DNA from: Hyphomicrobium_A sp963745205
Lineage (GTDB): Bacteria > Pseudomonadota > Alphaproteobacteria > Rhizobiales > Hyphomicrobiaceae
DNA length: 64,000 bases
NCBI GenBank assembly: GCA_963745205.1
Contig: CAVUWX010000007.1
Location: forward strand, 124,001 to 188,000
Reading direction: 5' to 3'
Part shown: positions 8,223 to 16,735 of the stretch, piece after piece
Layout of the letters: each line of letters begins with the position of its first letter
How positions within the stretch are numbered: position 1 is the stretch's first letter
The notes under the pieces: model-generated
What the model saw: only the letters and a program-made list of their open reading frames with translations
Database searches by the model: none
What the model was told of the DNA's origin: nothing
Position numbers and translations under genes: made by a program

Positions 8223-8687
8223 ATGGCCGATCTGGACGAGATCTACAACACGAAGCTTCTGGAGCTTGCCGCGCATATCCCCTACTCGGAACGGCTGAGA
8301 GCACCCGATGCGACCGCCACAGCGCACTCCAAGCTGTGCGGCTCGACCATCACCATCGACCTCATGATGAGCGGAGACCGGATGACGGGCTTCGGCCAGA
8401 CGGTGAAGGCGTGTCTACTGGGCCAGGCAACCGCTGCGATCGTCGGAGCCCACATTGTCGGCGCGACGGCTGCGGAGGTGCGTGCTACGGGCGCCGCCAT
8501 GCGGGCCATGCTGAAGGAAGACGGCGATCCGCCGGTGGGACGTTTTGGCGACCTCGCGCTGCTGGCGCCGGCCCGTCACTATAGAGCAAGGCACGGCTCC
8601 GTGATGCTCGTGTTCGACGCGCTCGACCAAGCGATGGGCGATATCGAGCAACGCGGCGGCTCCGCAGCCAGCGCGCGGTCAGCCTGA
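8223..8687 (+). CDS. IscU/NifU-like iron-sulfur scaffold family protein
   Basis: This 154-residue protein has the IscU/SufU fold. Of the three usual cluster-binding cysteines it keeps two, Cys39 in KLCGS and Cys64 in VKACLLGQATA. The third position, in the C-terminal RARHGSVMLVFDAL segment, has no Cys, and the Asp normally following the first (C-G-D) is Ser. It is therefore a divergent scaffold-like protein, and whether it carries a full Fe-S cluster is uncertain. The ATG at 8223 begins the conserved part; a TTG at 8193 is possible. It is followed closely by a cupin gene and yidD. Confidence 0.8.
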   Translation: MADLDEIYNTKLLELAAHIPYSERLRAPDATATAHSKLCGSTITIDLMMSGDRMTGFGQTVKACLLGQATAAIVGAHIVGATAAEVRATGAAMRAMLKEDGDPPVGRFGDLALLAPARHYRARHGSVMLVFDALDQAMGDIEQRGGSAASARSA

Positions 8688-8703
8688 CTTTTGGGAGACC
8701 CTG

Positions 8704-9165
8704 ATGGCGGTGATACGCGACCCCGCAAAGATAGAGGGCCGACGCGGGACGATCTATCCCGCAAAGTTTGCGCAGGGCTTCGAGGGCCGGATCAAGCGGG
8801 CGCTCGGTGACGCCGGCGGGCTCTCGCAGTTTGGCGTCAATCTCACGACGCTCGAGCCCGGTGCCATGTCCTCGCAGCGCCACTGGCACGTCAAGGAGGA
8901 CGAGTTCGTATACGTGCTCGAAGGCGAGCTGACGCTCATCACCGATGCGGGCGAGGAGACACTGCGCCCCGGCATGGCGGCGACATTCCCGGCGGGGGAG
9001 CAAAACGGGCACCAGCTCATCAACCGTAGCGGCAAGCCGGCGACCTATCTTGAGATCGGCACGCGCTCGAAAGATGGGGACGTAACTTATTCCGATATCG
9101 ACCTGTGCGGCCAGAGGCGCGACGGGGCCCTCCGCTTCTTCACGAAATCCGGCGAGCCCTACTGA
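8704..9165 (+). CDS. Cupin domain protein
   Basis: This 153-residue single-cupin protein has metal-binding motif 1 (QRHWHVKEDEFVYVLEGE) and motif 2 (FPAGEQNGHQLINRS). The residue set (two His, one Glu, one His) fits a mononuclear metal site, but cupins span many functions and nothing nearby specifies a substrate. It starts 16 bases after the scaffold gene and its TGA overlaps the yidD ATG, so all three genes are probably one transcript. Confidence 0.85.
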   Translation: MAVIRDPAKIEGRRGTIYPAKFAQGFEGRIKRALGDAGGLSQFGVNLTTLEPGAMSSQRHWHVKEDEFVYVLEGELTLITDAGEETLRPGMAATFPAGEQNGHQLINRSGKPATYLEIGTRSKDGDVTYSDIDLCGQRRDGALRFFTKSGEPY

Positions 9166-9383
9166 TGCGCATCGCAGGCGAGCTGCTGAAGGCACCGATC
9201 CACGTCTATCGTTGGACGTTGAAGCCGTACGTCGGCTGGAACTGCCGGCATCGTCCGACCTGCTCGGAGTACGCGCTGGAGGCGATCGACAAGCACGGCG
9301 CCTGGCGTGGTTTCTGGCTGACGCTCGGACGTCTGTCGCGCTGCCATCCGTGGGGCACCCACGGCCACGATCCGGTGCCCTGA
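9165..9383 (+). CDS. yidD: Membrane protein insertion efficiency factor YidD
   Basis: This 72-residue small protein has the YidD signature: LLKAPIHVYRWTLKP at the N-terminus, then CRHRPTCSEYALEAIDKHG and RLSRCHPWGTHGHDPVP with conserved cysteines. YidD sits at the inner face of the inner membrane and helps YidC/Sec-dependent insertion. The start is the ATG at 9165-9167, which overlaps the cupin stop as TGATG. Elsewhere yidD often lies with rnpA-yidC; here it is at the end of the scaffold-cupin group instead. Confidence 0.93.
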   Translation: MRIAGELLKAPIHVYRWTLKPYVGWNCRHRPTCSEYALEAIDKHGAWRGFWLTLGRLSRCHPWGTHGHDPVP

Positions 9384-9423
9384 CATACCCATCGGCAATC
9401 GCCATTGGACGCTCCTGGACGGG

Positions 9424-9443
9424 CCGACATTGACGCATGTCGG
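9424..9443. repeat. Small inverted repeat between yidD and thrS
   Basis: CCGACAT (9424-9430) and ATGTCGG (9437-9443) form a 7-base stem with a 6-base loop, and a related ATGTCG recurs at 9461. There is no T run after it, so it is not a classic intrinsic terminator. It could be an attenuator-like element or operator in the thrS leader, but support is slight. Confidence 0.3.
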
Positions 9444-9574
9444 GCATATGCCGCCGGGTCATGTCGAATGTGACGACTGAGCCGCGCAGCCGCTTGACTT
9501 ATCCTCTGCTGCACCGCATCTAGCCTCCGCATCTTACCTGCTTGGTATGCAGAGATTGAGAGGAGGCGACCCCC

Positions 9575-11568
9575 GTGTCTGACATTAAGTCCGAGATCAC
9601 GCTCACGTTCCCCGACGGCGCCGCGCGCACGTACGAGAAGGGGGTCACGGGTCTAGCCGTCGCCAAAGCGATCTCCCCCTCGCTCGCTAAGCGCACCGTC
9701 GCCATGAGCGTCGACGGCAAGCTCGCCGACCTCGCCGAGCCGATCGGCGCCGACGCCCGCATCAAATTCATCTCCCGCACCGACCCGGAAGCGCTCGAGC
9801 TCATCCGCCACGACGCCGCGCACGTGATGGCGGAGGCGGTGCAATCGCTGTGGCCGAAGACGCAGGTCACCATCGGCCCCGTGATCGAGAACGGCTTCTA
9901 TTACGACTTCGCCAAGCAGGACCCGTTCCATCCCGATGATCTCGCCAAGATCGAAAAGAAGATGGGCGAGATCATCGCCAAGAACACGCCCTTCACCAAG
10001 GAGGTCTGGAGCCGCAGACAAGCGAAGGAGTTCTTCAAGGAGCGCGGCGAGTATTTCAAGGTCGAGCTCGTCGACGCCATCCCCGAGGGCGAGGACGTCA
10101 AAATCTACAAGCAGGGCGAATGGCTCGACCTCTGCCGCGGCCCGCACATGGCCTCGACGGGCCAGGTCGGCAAGGCGTTCAAGCTGCAGAAGATCGCCGG
10201 CGCCTACTGGCGTGGCGACCCCAACAAGCCGATGCTCCAGCGTATCTACGGCACGGCGTGGGCGACGGAGGCTGAGCTCGCCGACTACCTGCATCGGCTC
10301 GAGGAAGCCGAGAAGCGCGACCACCGCAAGCTCGGCCGCGAGATGGACCTCTTCCACTTCCAGGAGGAGGCGCCGGGCTCGGTGTTCTGGCACCCGAACG
10401 GCTGGACGCTATTTCAGACGCTCATCGCCTATATGCGCCGCCGGCTCGCCGCCGCCGACTACACCGAGGTCAACACTCCCGACATGATGGAGAAGCACTT
10501 CTGGGAGCTCTCCGGCCACTGGGAGAACTACCGCGAGATGATGTTCGTCACCGAGTTGCCGGACGAGCGCGATCTTCTGCTGCAAGCCGATGAACTGCCC
10601 CGGGCACATTCAAATCTTCAAGCACGGCTTGAAGAGCTACCGCGACTTGCCCCTGAAGATCGGCGAGTTCGGCAAGGTGCACCGCTACGAGCCCTCGGGC
10701 GCCATGCACGGGCTCCTGCGCGTGCGCCACTTCACGCAGGACGACGCCCACATCTTCATCACCGAAGCCCAGCTCGAGGAGCAGTGCCTGGAGGTGAACG
10801 ACCTCCTGCTCTCGATCTACGAGGACTTCGGCTTCAAGGATATCGTGGTCAAGCTGTCGACGCGGCCGGAGAAGCGCGTCGGCTCGGACGAGCAGTGGGA
10901 TCACGGCCGAGAAGCCGTGATGGCGGAAAGTGCTCACCGAGATCGAGAAGCGCGGCAAGGGCCGCATCAAGACGTCGATCAATCCCGGCGAGGGCGCCTT
11001 CTACGGTCCGAAGTTCGAGTACGTCTTGAAGGACGCCATCGGGCGCGACTGGCAGTGCGGCACGACGCAGGTCGATTTCAACCTGCCGGGCCGCCTCGGC
11101 GCCTTCTACATCGACGAGCATTCGGAGAAGAAGACGCCGGTGATGATCCACCGCGCCATCTTCGGCTCGCTCGAGCGCTTCACGGGCGTGCTGATCGAGA
11201 ACTTCGCCGGCCACTTCCCGCTGTGGCTGGCGCCGGTGCAGGTGGTGGTGGCGACGATCGTGTCGGACGCCGACCCCTATGCGCTGCAGGTGCTCGATGC
11301 CCTGAAGGCGGCGGGTCTGCGCGCCGAGATCGATTTGAGGAACGAGAAGATCAACTACAAGGTGCGCGAGCACTCGCTGGCGAAGGTTCCGGTGCTGCTC
11401 GTCGTCGGCAAGCGCGAGGCGGAGGAGGGCAAGGTCTCGATCCGTCGGCTGGGCTCCGATGGGCAGCAGGTCGTGGCGCTGGATGAGGCCGTCGCCGCGC
11501 TCAGCGAGGAGGCCCTGCCGCCAGATCTGAGGCGGGCGGGCGCCGCCGCTATCGAGCAGGCGGCGTGA
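9575..11568 (+). CDS. thrS: Threonyl-tRNA synthetase, interrupted by two frameshifts
   Basis: ThrRS charges tRNA-Thr and is essential. Joined across three frames, the product is about 664 residues, the normal length. It has an N-terminal TGS domain, an editing domain (IRHDAAHVMAEAV), the class II core (KPMNCPGHIQIFKHGLKSYR, then NPGEGAFYGPKFEYVLKDA, then GTTQVDFNLPGRLGAFYID) and a C-terminal anticodon-binding domain. The start is GTG at 9575 with AGGAGG at 9561-9566. The frame first shifts near 10571-10576 (one extra base just before the KPMNCPG motif). It shifts again at the A run 10927-10929, where GAAA is expected to be GAA. Sequencing error is the likeliest cause. Confidence 0.93.
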
Positions 11569-11670
11569 GCCAGAGCGATTTCGCCGGGCTAGTTCCGTTT
11601 GCCCACGCTGCCGATTTCGGCGCAACCGCCAATCATCGGTCATCTCCTGGCACAGACCGTATGGCCTTGA

Positions 11671-11691
11671 TATACTAGATAAATTAGGAGG
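11671..11691 (+). promoter_or_regulatory. Likely -10 box and ribosome-binding site of hicBA
   Basis: TATACT at 11671-11676 matches a -10 hexamer closely and stands out as AT-rich against the GC-rich background. AGGAGG at 11686-11691 is an ideal Shine-Dalgarno sequence 8 bases before the hicB ATG. No convincing -35 is visible upstream. HicB antitoxins normally repress their own promoter. Confidence 0.45.
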
Positions 11692-11699
11692 CCGAATTC

Positions 11700-11915
11700 A
11701 TGGCAACGGAATTCAATGTCGTAATCGAGCGCGATTCCGAGGGATTATACGTCGCCTCCGTTCCGGCCCTACCGGGTTGCCATACCCAGGCATCTAACCG
11801 CGAAGAGCTGCTGGCTCGTGTTCGAGAGGCCATCGCCCTCCACCTCGAAGAAAGGGGCGAGGAGATCGAGCCACTCGAGTTCGTGGCCGTTGAGCGGGTG
11901 ACGATCGCGGCATGA
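11700..11915 (+). CDS. hicB: HicB family antitoxin
   Basis: This 71-residue protein has the partial RNase-H-like HicB fold: an N-terminal strand (FNVVIERDSEGLYVASVPAL), then PGCHTQASNREELLARVREA and a C-terminal acidic segment. It neutralises the HicA toxin by direct binding. No separate DNA-binding domain is visible in this short form. The stop overlaps the hicA start in ATGA (11912-11915), the usual translational coupling. The antitoxin gene comes first, unlike many hicAB loci, where the toxin leads. Confidence 0.9.
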   Translation: MATEFNVVIERDSEGLYVASVPALPGCHTQASNREELLARVREAIALHLEERGEEIEPLEFVAVERVTIAA

Positions 11916-12136
11916 CACGGCTTCCGCGTCTCGGTGGGCGGGCCATCATTTTGGCTTTGGGCCGAGCTGGATTCGAGGTGGTAAGAGTGAAGGGCAGCCA
12001 TCATCTGTTGCGCCATGCCGATGGAAGAACGACGACCGTTCCAGTCCACGGAGGCGAGATCATCGGGCCGGGGCTGCTCGGAAAAATCCTGCGAGACTGC
12101 GACTTGAGCCGAGAGAGCTTTCTAGACCTGCTCTGA
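11912..12136 (+). CDS. hicA: HicA family mRNA interferase toxin
   Basis: This 74-residue small basic protein has the double-stranded-RNA-binding-like HicA fold. The catalytic histidine is in VRVKGSHHLLRHADG, followed by TTTVPVHGGEIIGPGLLGKIL. HicA toxins cleave mRNA and tmRNA and halt growth until HicB binds them. The length and all key residues look intact. The pair lies between thrS and the L,D-transpeptidase gene. No transposase, integrase or other mobile signature flanks it. Confidence 0.9.
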   Translation: MTRLPRLGGRAIILALGRAGFEVVRVKGSHHLLRHADGRTTTVPVHGGEIIGPGLLGKILRDCDLSRESFLDLL

Positions 12137-12246
12137 GGCAACGATCTCAGAAGGGTAAGCCGTGGGTGGCGAGAGCCCTGCTCGTCGAGCGCGGCTCTCT
12201 GTCGCCGATACCTTGCGGCTTGCACTTGGCGCAATCATTTGCAGGC

Positions 12247-13872
12247 TCAGTAGCCGCTGAGCGCATTGCCGACCATGTCGACGATCGAAGGCTGGCCCCG
12301 ATAGCGCCCGTTACGCGCCGTCGGGCCGCCGATGGTCGCAGGCTCGGCCGCCTCGACCGGCGCCAGGTGATCGTGGCCGACGTCGATCTGATCCCACTTG
12401 CCTTCGAGCGCCTGCGTGATGCGCTTCTCGTGCCCGTAGATATCCTCAAAGGTGCGCACCTTGCCGTCGTCTGAAACCCAGGCCGTGAAGTAGACGAGGT
12501 GCATGGGGATCTTCTTCTCGATGACGATCTCGTTGTTGCGCGGGCCCTCGCTCTCCGTCTGATCGACCTTCGCGGCGTCCCAGCCCTTGTCCTCGGCGAG
12601 CACCAGCTCGGCCATCTTCATGGGATTGCGCAGGCGCAGGCAGCCATGGCTCAGCGTGCGCGTTGATTGCGCAAACATCCATTTGTCGACGGTGTCGTGC
12701 ATGAAGATCGTGTGCTGGCTCGGGAACGTGAACTTGACGACGCCCATCACGTTCTTGCGGCCCGGCGGCTGCACCACCTCGTAGTTGCGGATGTCGGCCG
12801 TGCGCCAGTCGATTGAGTGGTAGTCGAGGGGCTGGCCCTCCTTGGTCTGCAGCTCGAGGTCGTACTGGCGGAACATGCTGCCGCCGCGCAACAGGTTGGG
12901 CTGCAGCTCGCGCACCTTGATGGACTCCGGCACGCGCCACATCGGCTTGAACACGATCGTCTTCAAAGGCCGCGAGAACACCGTCGTCTGCTTGCCCGTC
13001 TCGCCCACGACGATGCGCTCGGTGTGGATGACCTTGTCCTGCTTGTAGAGATAGACCAAGAACTCGGGGATGTTGGCGAGGATGTGCACCTCGCCGAGGT
13101 CATCCGGCATCCACCGCCACTCTTCCATGTTGGCGAGCAGCTTCTTGGCGATCGGCTTGCCGCGGCTTGCCAGATAAGCCTGGCGCAGCTTCTCGAACTG
13201 CGGCTGCTTGGGGTGGATGCCGCGCAGGTAGGCGTCGGGCGCATCGGCGGCCGCGATGGCGTTGAACACGGTCTCGGGATCGATGAGCTGCGGCTTGCGG
13301 TCGAGCTCGGAGCTCAACAGGATGGTGGGATCGATGATGCGGCCGCCGCGCGCAAAGCGCGCGTACTTCAGGATCGCGAGCGAGAGCGCGACCTCTGCAT
13401 CCGCAACCTCGGCGGGGCTCAGGTTGGCCATCGCCGCATCGGCAACCCTGGGGAGCGCAAACTCGCCGGCGTCCAGTCCCCAGTCGCCGGCTTTCATCAG
13501 CTCGGCGACGACGGCGGCGCCCTTCGGCGTCAGGCCTCCCGCGCTCACCCACAGCGGCGCGTGTCCGGCGGCGTAGTAATCGGTGAGAACGGCCCGCTCC
13601 TTGATCTCCTGTGCGGAGCCTTCGGTTGGGAGCGATGAGAGCTTGTCGCGCAGCGCGGCGGCCGTCGGATCAGCCGGTGTGGCTGCCGCGGGTGTGGTTG
13701 TTGCGGCTGCTGGGGTCGGCTGCGGTTTCGCGTCCATGACGCCGACATGTGGCGGCGGCGTCAGCGCGGGGTCGGTCACGAGGGGCTGATCGGCCGGCGC
13801 GGCTGCCAGCACGCGCCCCGTCGCTACGACAAAGAGCGCGAGGCCCAGCGCGATGCTGTGCGAGCGAATCAT
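12247..13872 (-). CDS. L,D-transpeptidase (YcbB-like, YkuD domain)
   Basis: This 541-residue exported protein forms 3-3 cross-links in peptidoglycan or anchors proteins to it. An N-terminal signal sequence is followed by a Pro/Ala/Thr-rich linker (about residues 45-75). A scaffold domain then leads into the YkuD catalytic domain, with the active Cys in TLSHGCLRLRNPMKMAEL and an upstream histidine in SQHTIFMHDT. The ATG at 13870-13872 is chosen because a strong GGAGGGGG lies directly before it; the frame opens five codons earlier. It is monocistronic as far as can be seen. Confidence 0.93.
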   Translation of the reverse strand: MIRSHSIALGLALFVVATGRVLAAAPADQPLVTDPALTPPPHVGVMDAKPQPTPAAATTTPAAATPADPTAAALRDKLSSLPTEGSAQEIKERAVLTDYYAAGHAPLWVSAGGLTPKGAAVVAELMKAGDWGLDAGEFALPRVADAAMANLSPAEVADAEVALSLAILKYARFARGGRIIDPTILLSSELDRKPQLIDPETVFNAIAAADAPDAYLRGIHPKQPQFEKLRQAYLASRGKPIAKKLLANMEEWRWMPDDLGEVHILANIPEFLVYLYKQDKVIHTERIVVGETGKQTTVFSRPLKTIVFKPMWRVPESIKVRELQPNLLRGGSMFRQYDLELQTKEGQPLDYHSIDWRTADIRNYEVVQPPGRKNVMGVVKFTFPSQHTIFMHDTVDKWMFAQSTRTLSHGCLRLRNPMKMAELVLAEDKGWDAAKVDQTESEGPRNNEIVIEKKIPMHLVYFTAWVSDDGKVRTFEDIYGHEKRITQALEGKWDQIDVGHDHLAPVEAAEPATIGGPTARNGRYRGQPSIVDMVGNALSGY

Positions 13873-13975
13873 TCCCCCTCCGAACACGAGATGCGCAAGC
13901 TACCTGAGCCGTCCGTTTCTCGCCAGTCGGCGGATATACCGAAAGATTGTGGCTGTGGCCGAACGGCCAGCGCCC

Positions 13976-14437
13976 TTAGCCGCGGCCGCGATAGGGCGCG
14001 ACGCCCTGATCTGGCAGCCACACGCCGTCGGGCAGCGTCCCCGTCTGCCAGAACACGTCAATCGGCATGCCCCCGCGCGGGAACCAGTAGCCGCCGATGC
14101 GCAGGTAGTGGGGTTCGAGCAATGCCACGATGCGCTTGCCGATGGCGATGGTGCAGTCCTCGTGGAACGCGCCGTGGTTGCGGAAGGCGGAGAGGAACAG
14201 TTTCAGCGACTTCGATTCTACGAGCCAGTCCTTTGGCGCGTAGTCGATGACAAGATGCGCGAAATCGGGCTGGCCCGTCACCGGGCACAGGCAGGTGAAC
14301 TCCGGCGTGGTGAAGCGGGCGATGTAGTTGGCATCGGGATGAGGATTTGGCACCCGCTCGAGCGTTGCCTCGGCGGGTGCGGCAGGGATCTTGGTCGCGT
14401 GCCCGAGGATCGTAACCGGCTTGTCCTTGTGTCCCAT
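13976..14437 (-). CDS. queF: NADPH-dependent 7-cyano-7-deazaguanine reductase
   Basis: QueF reduces the nitrile preQ0 to the amine preQ1, the last soluble precursor before tRNA insertion in queuosine synthesis. The 153-residue protein is the short, single-domain type. Its catalytic Cys is in PEFTCLCPVTGQPDFA. It has VESKSLKLFLSAFRNHG and the substrate-binding HE pair in GAFHEDC. The start ATG at 14435-14437 has GGAG upstream, inside the end of queD. It is the last gene of a queE-queD-queF group with a 5-base gap to queD. Confidence 0.95.
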   Translation of the reverse strand: MGHKDKPVTILGHATKIPAAPAEATLERVPNPHPDANYIARFTTPEFTCLCPVTGQPDFAHLVIDYAPKDWLVESKSLKLFLSAFRNHGAFHEDCTIAIGKRIVALLEPHYLRIGGYWFPRGGMPIDVFWQTGTLPDGVWLPDQGVAPYRGRG

Positions 14438-14442
14438 GTCGC

Positions 14443-14826
14443 TCACTCCGCTGCGTGGCGCAGAGACGAAGGGCCGGCGTAGATGCAGCCCTCTTGGCAG
14501 CTGTCGCGCGCGATCTCGATCTCGGCGAGCCCCGGCACGCGGTTCTGCAGCTTGTTCCACAGCCAGATGGCGATGCGTTCCAGCGTCGGCGCCGAAAGCC
14601 CGTCGACCTCGTTCAACAGCCGATGGTCGAGGGCATCGCGCGCCTCCTCCATGGCGTGGGCGAGCTCGTCGAAATGGAAAATATAGCCGGTCGCCGGGTC
14701 GGGCGTGCCGTCGATCGTGACGCGGGCGCGGAACGAGTGGCCGTGCACGCGCGCGTTCGCCGTACCGGGAACGGCGCTCGGGAGATAGTGGGCGGCTTCG
14801 AAGCGGAACTCTTTGTAGATGCGCAT
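14443..14826 (-). CDS. queD: 6-carboxy-5,6,7,8-tetrahydropterin synthase, lacking the usual catalytic Cys
   Basis: QueD turns dihydroneopterin triphosphate (the FolE product) into carboxytetrahydropterin for queuosine. The 127-residue protein keeps the zinc histidines in FRFEAAHYL and RVHGHSF. It also keeps the LDHRLLNEV active-site segment and CQEGCIYAG at the C-terminus. Odd feature: in E. coli QueD the catalytic Cys sits four residues before HGH (C-x3-HGH). Here that position is Asn (NARVHGH) and no Cys is near. Context with queE, queF and queC still argues strongly for the QueD role. Confidence 0.9.
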   Translation of the reverse strand: MRIYKEFRFEAAHYLPSAVPGTANARVHGHSFRARVTIDGTPDPATGYIFHFDELAHAMEEARDALDHRLLNEVDGLSAPTLERIAIWLWNKLQNRVPGLAEIEIARDSCQEGCIYAGPSSLRHAAE

Positions 14827-14873
14827 GCGGGGTGTCTAGGCGAAATCGCGAGCGTTTTCCAGGGGCTCCCGGG

Positions 14874-15501
14874 TCACGGGATGCCGAGGAGCTTATGAGT
14901 CTGCAGCGACAGGCGCCAGGCCGGGTGCGCCTTGCAGTAGGCGACGCTGAGCTCGGTATTGCGCGCGATGTCAGCGCCGTCCATGGGCTGCAGGAAGCGA
15001 TGAGCGAAGTCGAGCCCCTCGACCTCTCCCGGATCGAGGCCATTTTGCGGGTAGATGAGCTTCAACTCGTCGCCCGAGCGCTGCTTGAGCTCGGTCCCGG
15101 CCTTGGGGCTGACGCAGACCCAGTCGATCGCATCGGGGACGGAGAGCGTGCCGTTCGTTTCTACCGCGATGGTAAAGCCCCTCGCGTGCAGCGCGCCGAT
15201 CAAGGCCTCGTCGACCTGCAGCATCGGCTCGCCACCGGTGAGCACGACGAGATCGGGCTCGGCGCCGCCAGGCCGCGCGCGCGCACGCCGCCGCAAGCTC
15301 CTCCGCGTCGGCGAAGCGGCCGCCGCCCTCGCCGTCGGTGCCGACGAAATCGGTGTCGCAAAACCGGCACTCGGCTTGCGCGCGGTCATCTTCACGCCCC
15401 GACCACAGATTGCAGCCGGCAAAGCGGCAGAACACCGCGGCGCGCCCCGCGTTCGCGCCCTCGCCTTGCAGCGTGTAGAAAATCTCCTTCACCGCGTACA
15501 T
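14874..15501 (-). CDS. queE: 7-carboxy-7-deazaguanine synthase, interrupted by one frameshift
   Basis: QueE is a radical-SAM enzyme that contracts carboxytetrahydropterin to CDG in queuosine synthesis. The first part (15501 down to about 15275) has IFYTLQGEGANAGR, the cluster-binding cysteines in FCRFAGCNLW and CRFCDTDFVGTDG. The second part, in another frame, has LVVLTGGEPMLQVDE, VETNGT and VSPKAGTELKQRSGDELKLI. The switch lies around 15270-15274, next to a run of alternating GC. One extra base explains it, giving ...ARAPGGAEPD... Both halves are well conserved, so the gene is probably intact in the cell. Confidence 0.92.
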
Positions 15502-15576
15502 GCGGCATCCCTAGGGCTGCAGGCGGATTGGATCAAGCCCTAGGAGGAACGAGTCCAAACTCTATGGTAACGCCGA

Positions 15577-16635
15577 TCAGCGCGCGGGCGGCAGCGCAGG
15601 CCCCGCACCGGCTCCCGTCGCCTTGATCGACGCGGCGATCTCGTCGAGGTCGGCGCGGCTGAGGTTGAGCGTTGCGGCGTCGATCCAGCCGTCGATCTGC
15701 CCCGGCGCACGCGCCCCGACGATGGCGCCCGTCACGCCGGGCCACGCCAGCGTCCAGGCGACCGCAACGGAGGCGGCAGTCGTGCCGTGTCGAGCCGCCA
15801 CGGCCTTCATCGTGTCGGCGAGCTTCAGGTTGCGCTGCAGTTTCTCGCCGGTGAACTCATCCGCACGCGAACGCCAATCATCGGCAGGAAGCGCCTTCGC
15901 CCGTTTCTCCGTGAAGGCGCCGCTTAAAAGCCCGGCCTGCATGGGGCTGTAGACGATGACGCCGGTCTCGTGCTCGCGGCACCAGGGCAGCTCGGCCGCC
16001 GCGAACTCGCGGCGGATGGCGGAGAAGGGTGGCTGCAACGTATCGACGTGGCCGATGCGCTCGGCAGTCTCGAGCTGGGCGACGTTGTGGTTCGACAGGC
16101 CGACGGCGCGGACCTTTCCTTGCGCCTTCAAATCGAGCATCGCGCGCCAGTAGTCCTCGACGCGCGTGCCGTCCTGCGCCGGCCAATGCATCTGGTAGAG
16201 ATCGATGCGCTCGATGCCGAGCCGGCGCAGTGAGTTCTCAACCTCGCGGCGGATGCTCTCGGGCGCACCGACCCGCAGCGGCGCCGCGGAGCGCTGGTTC
16301 TCATCCCAGATAAGGCCACACTTCGTGAACACATATGGCCGGCGCTGGGCGGGTATCTCCTTCAAAGCTTGGCCGACGATCTCCTCGGAGTGGCCCAGGC
16401 CGTAGATGGCAGCGGTGTCGATCCAGTTGACGCCGCGCTCAACCGCGTGACGGATCGCGGCTACCGATTCCTTGTCGTCCTGGGCACCCCAGCTGAATGA
16501 CCAATCGCCGCCACCGATGGCCCACGCACCGAAACCAACGGGCGTGATCTGCATGTCGGTGCGGCCCAATCGGCGCCTGGGGAGCGCGCCCTTATCCGCT
16601 GCGGCCTTGCCGGAATGAGAGGCTTGCAGTGCCAT
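15577..16635 (-). CDS. Aldo/keto reductase
   Basis: This 352-residue NADPH-dependent oxidoreductase has a TIM-barrel fold. The AKR catalytic tetrad is visible: Asp in NWIDTAAIYGLG with its Tyr, Lys in YVFTKCGLIWD, and His in IDLYQMHWPAQDG. The cofactor-binding end has VTGAIVGARAPGQIDG. It is nearest in style to the YdjG/Tas-type oxidoreductases that use small aldehydes or keto sugars, but the substrate cannot be read from sequence. It stands between queE and dps on the same strand with no clear functional link to either. Confidence 0.92.
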   Translation of the reverse strand: MALQASHSGKAAADKGALPRRRLGRTDMQITPVGFGAWAIGGGDWSFSWGAQDDKESVAAIRHAVERGVNWIDTAAIYGLGHSEEIVGQALKEIPAQRRPYVFTKCGLIWDENQRSAAPLRVGAPESIRREVENSLRRLGIERIDLYQMHWPAQDGTRVEDYWRAMLDLKAQGKVRAVGLSNHNVAQLETAERIGHVDTLQPPFSAIRREFAAAELPWCREHETGVIVYSPMQAGLLSGAFTEKRAKALPADDWRSRADEFTGEKLQRNLKLADTMKAVAARHGTTAASVAVAWTLAWPGVTGAIVGARAPGQIDGWIDAATLNLSRADLDEIAASIKATGAGAGPALPPAR

Positions 16636-16735
16636 GCGGCTGCTCCATCGTTCGAGGTGTCGAAAGCGCGCGACACGGGGCCTATTGGCTTCGCGCAGAG
16701 GGGTGCGCGAGTGATGTGTTTGCGGCGCGGCGGGC

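Noticed and set aside
9494..9522. Sigma-70 promoter TTGACT for thrS
   Set aside because: The -35 match is fair, but no acceptable -10 follows at 16-18 bases.
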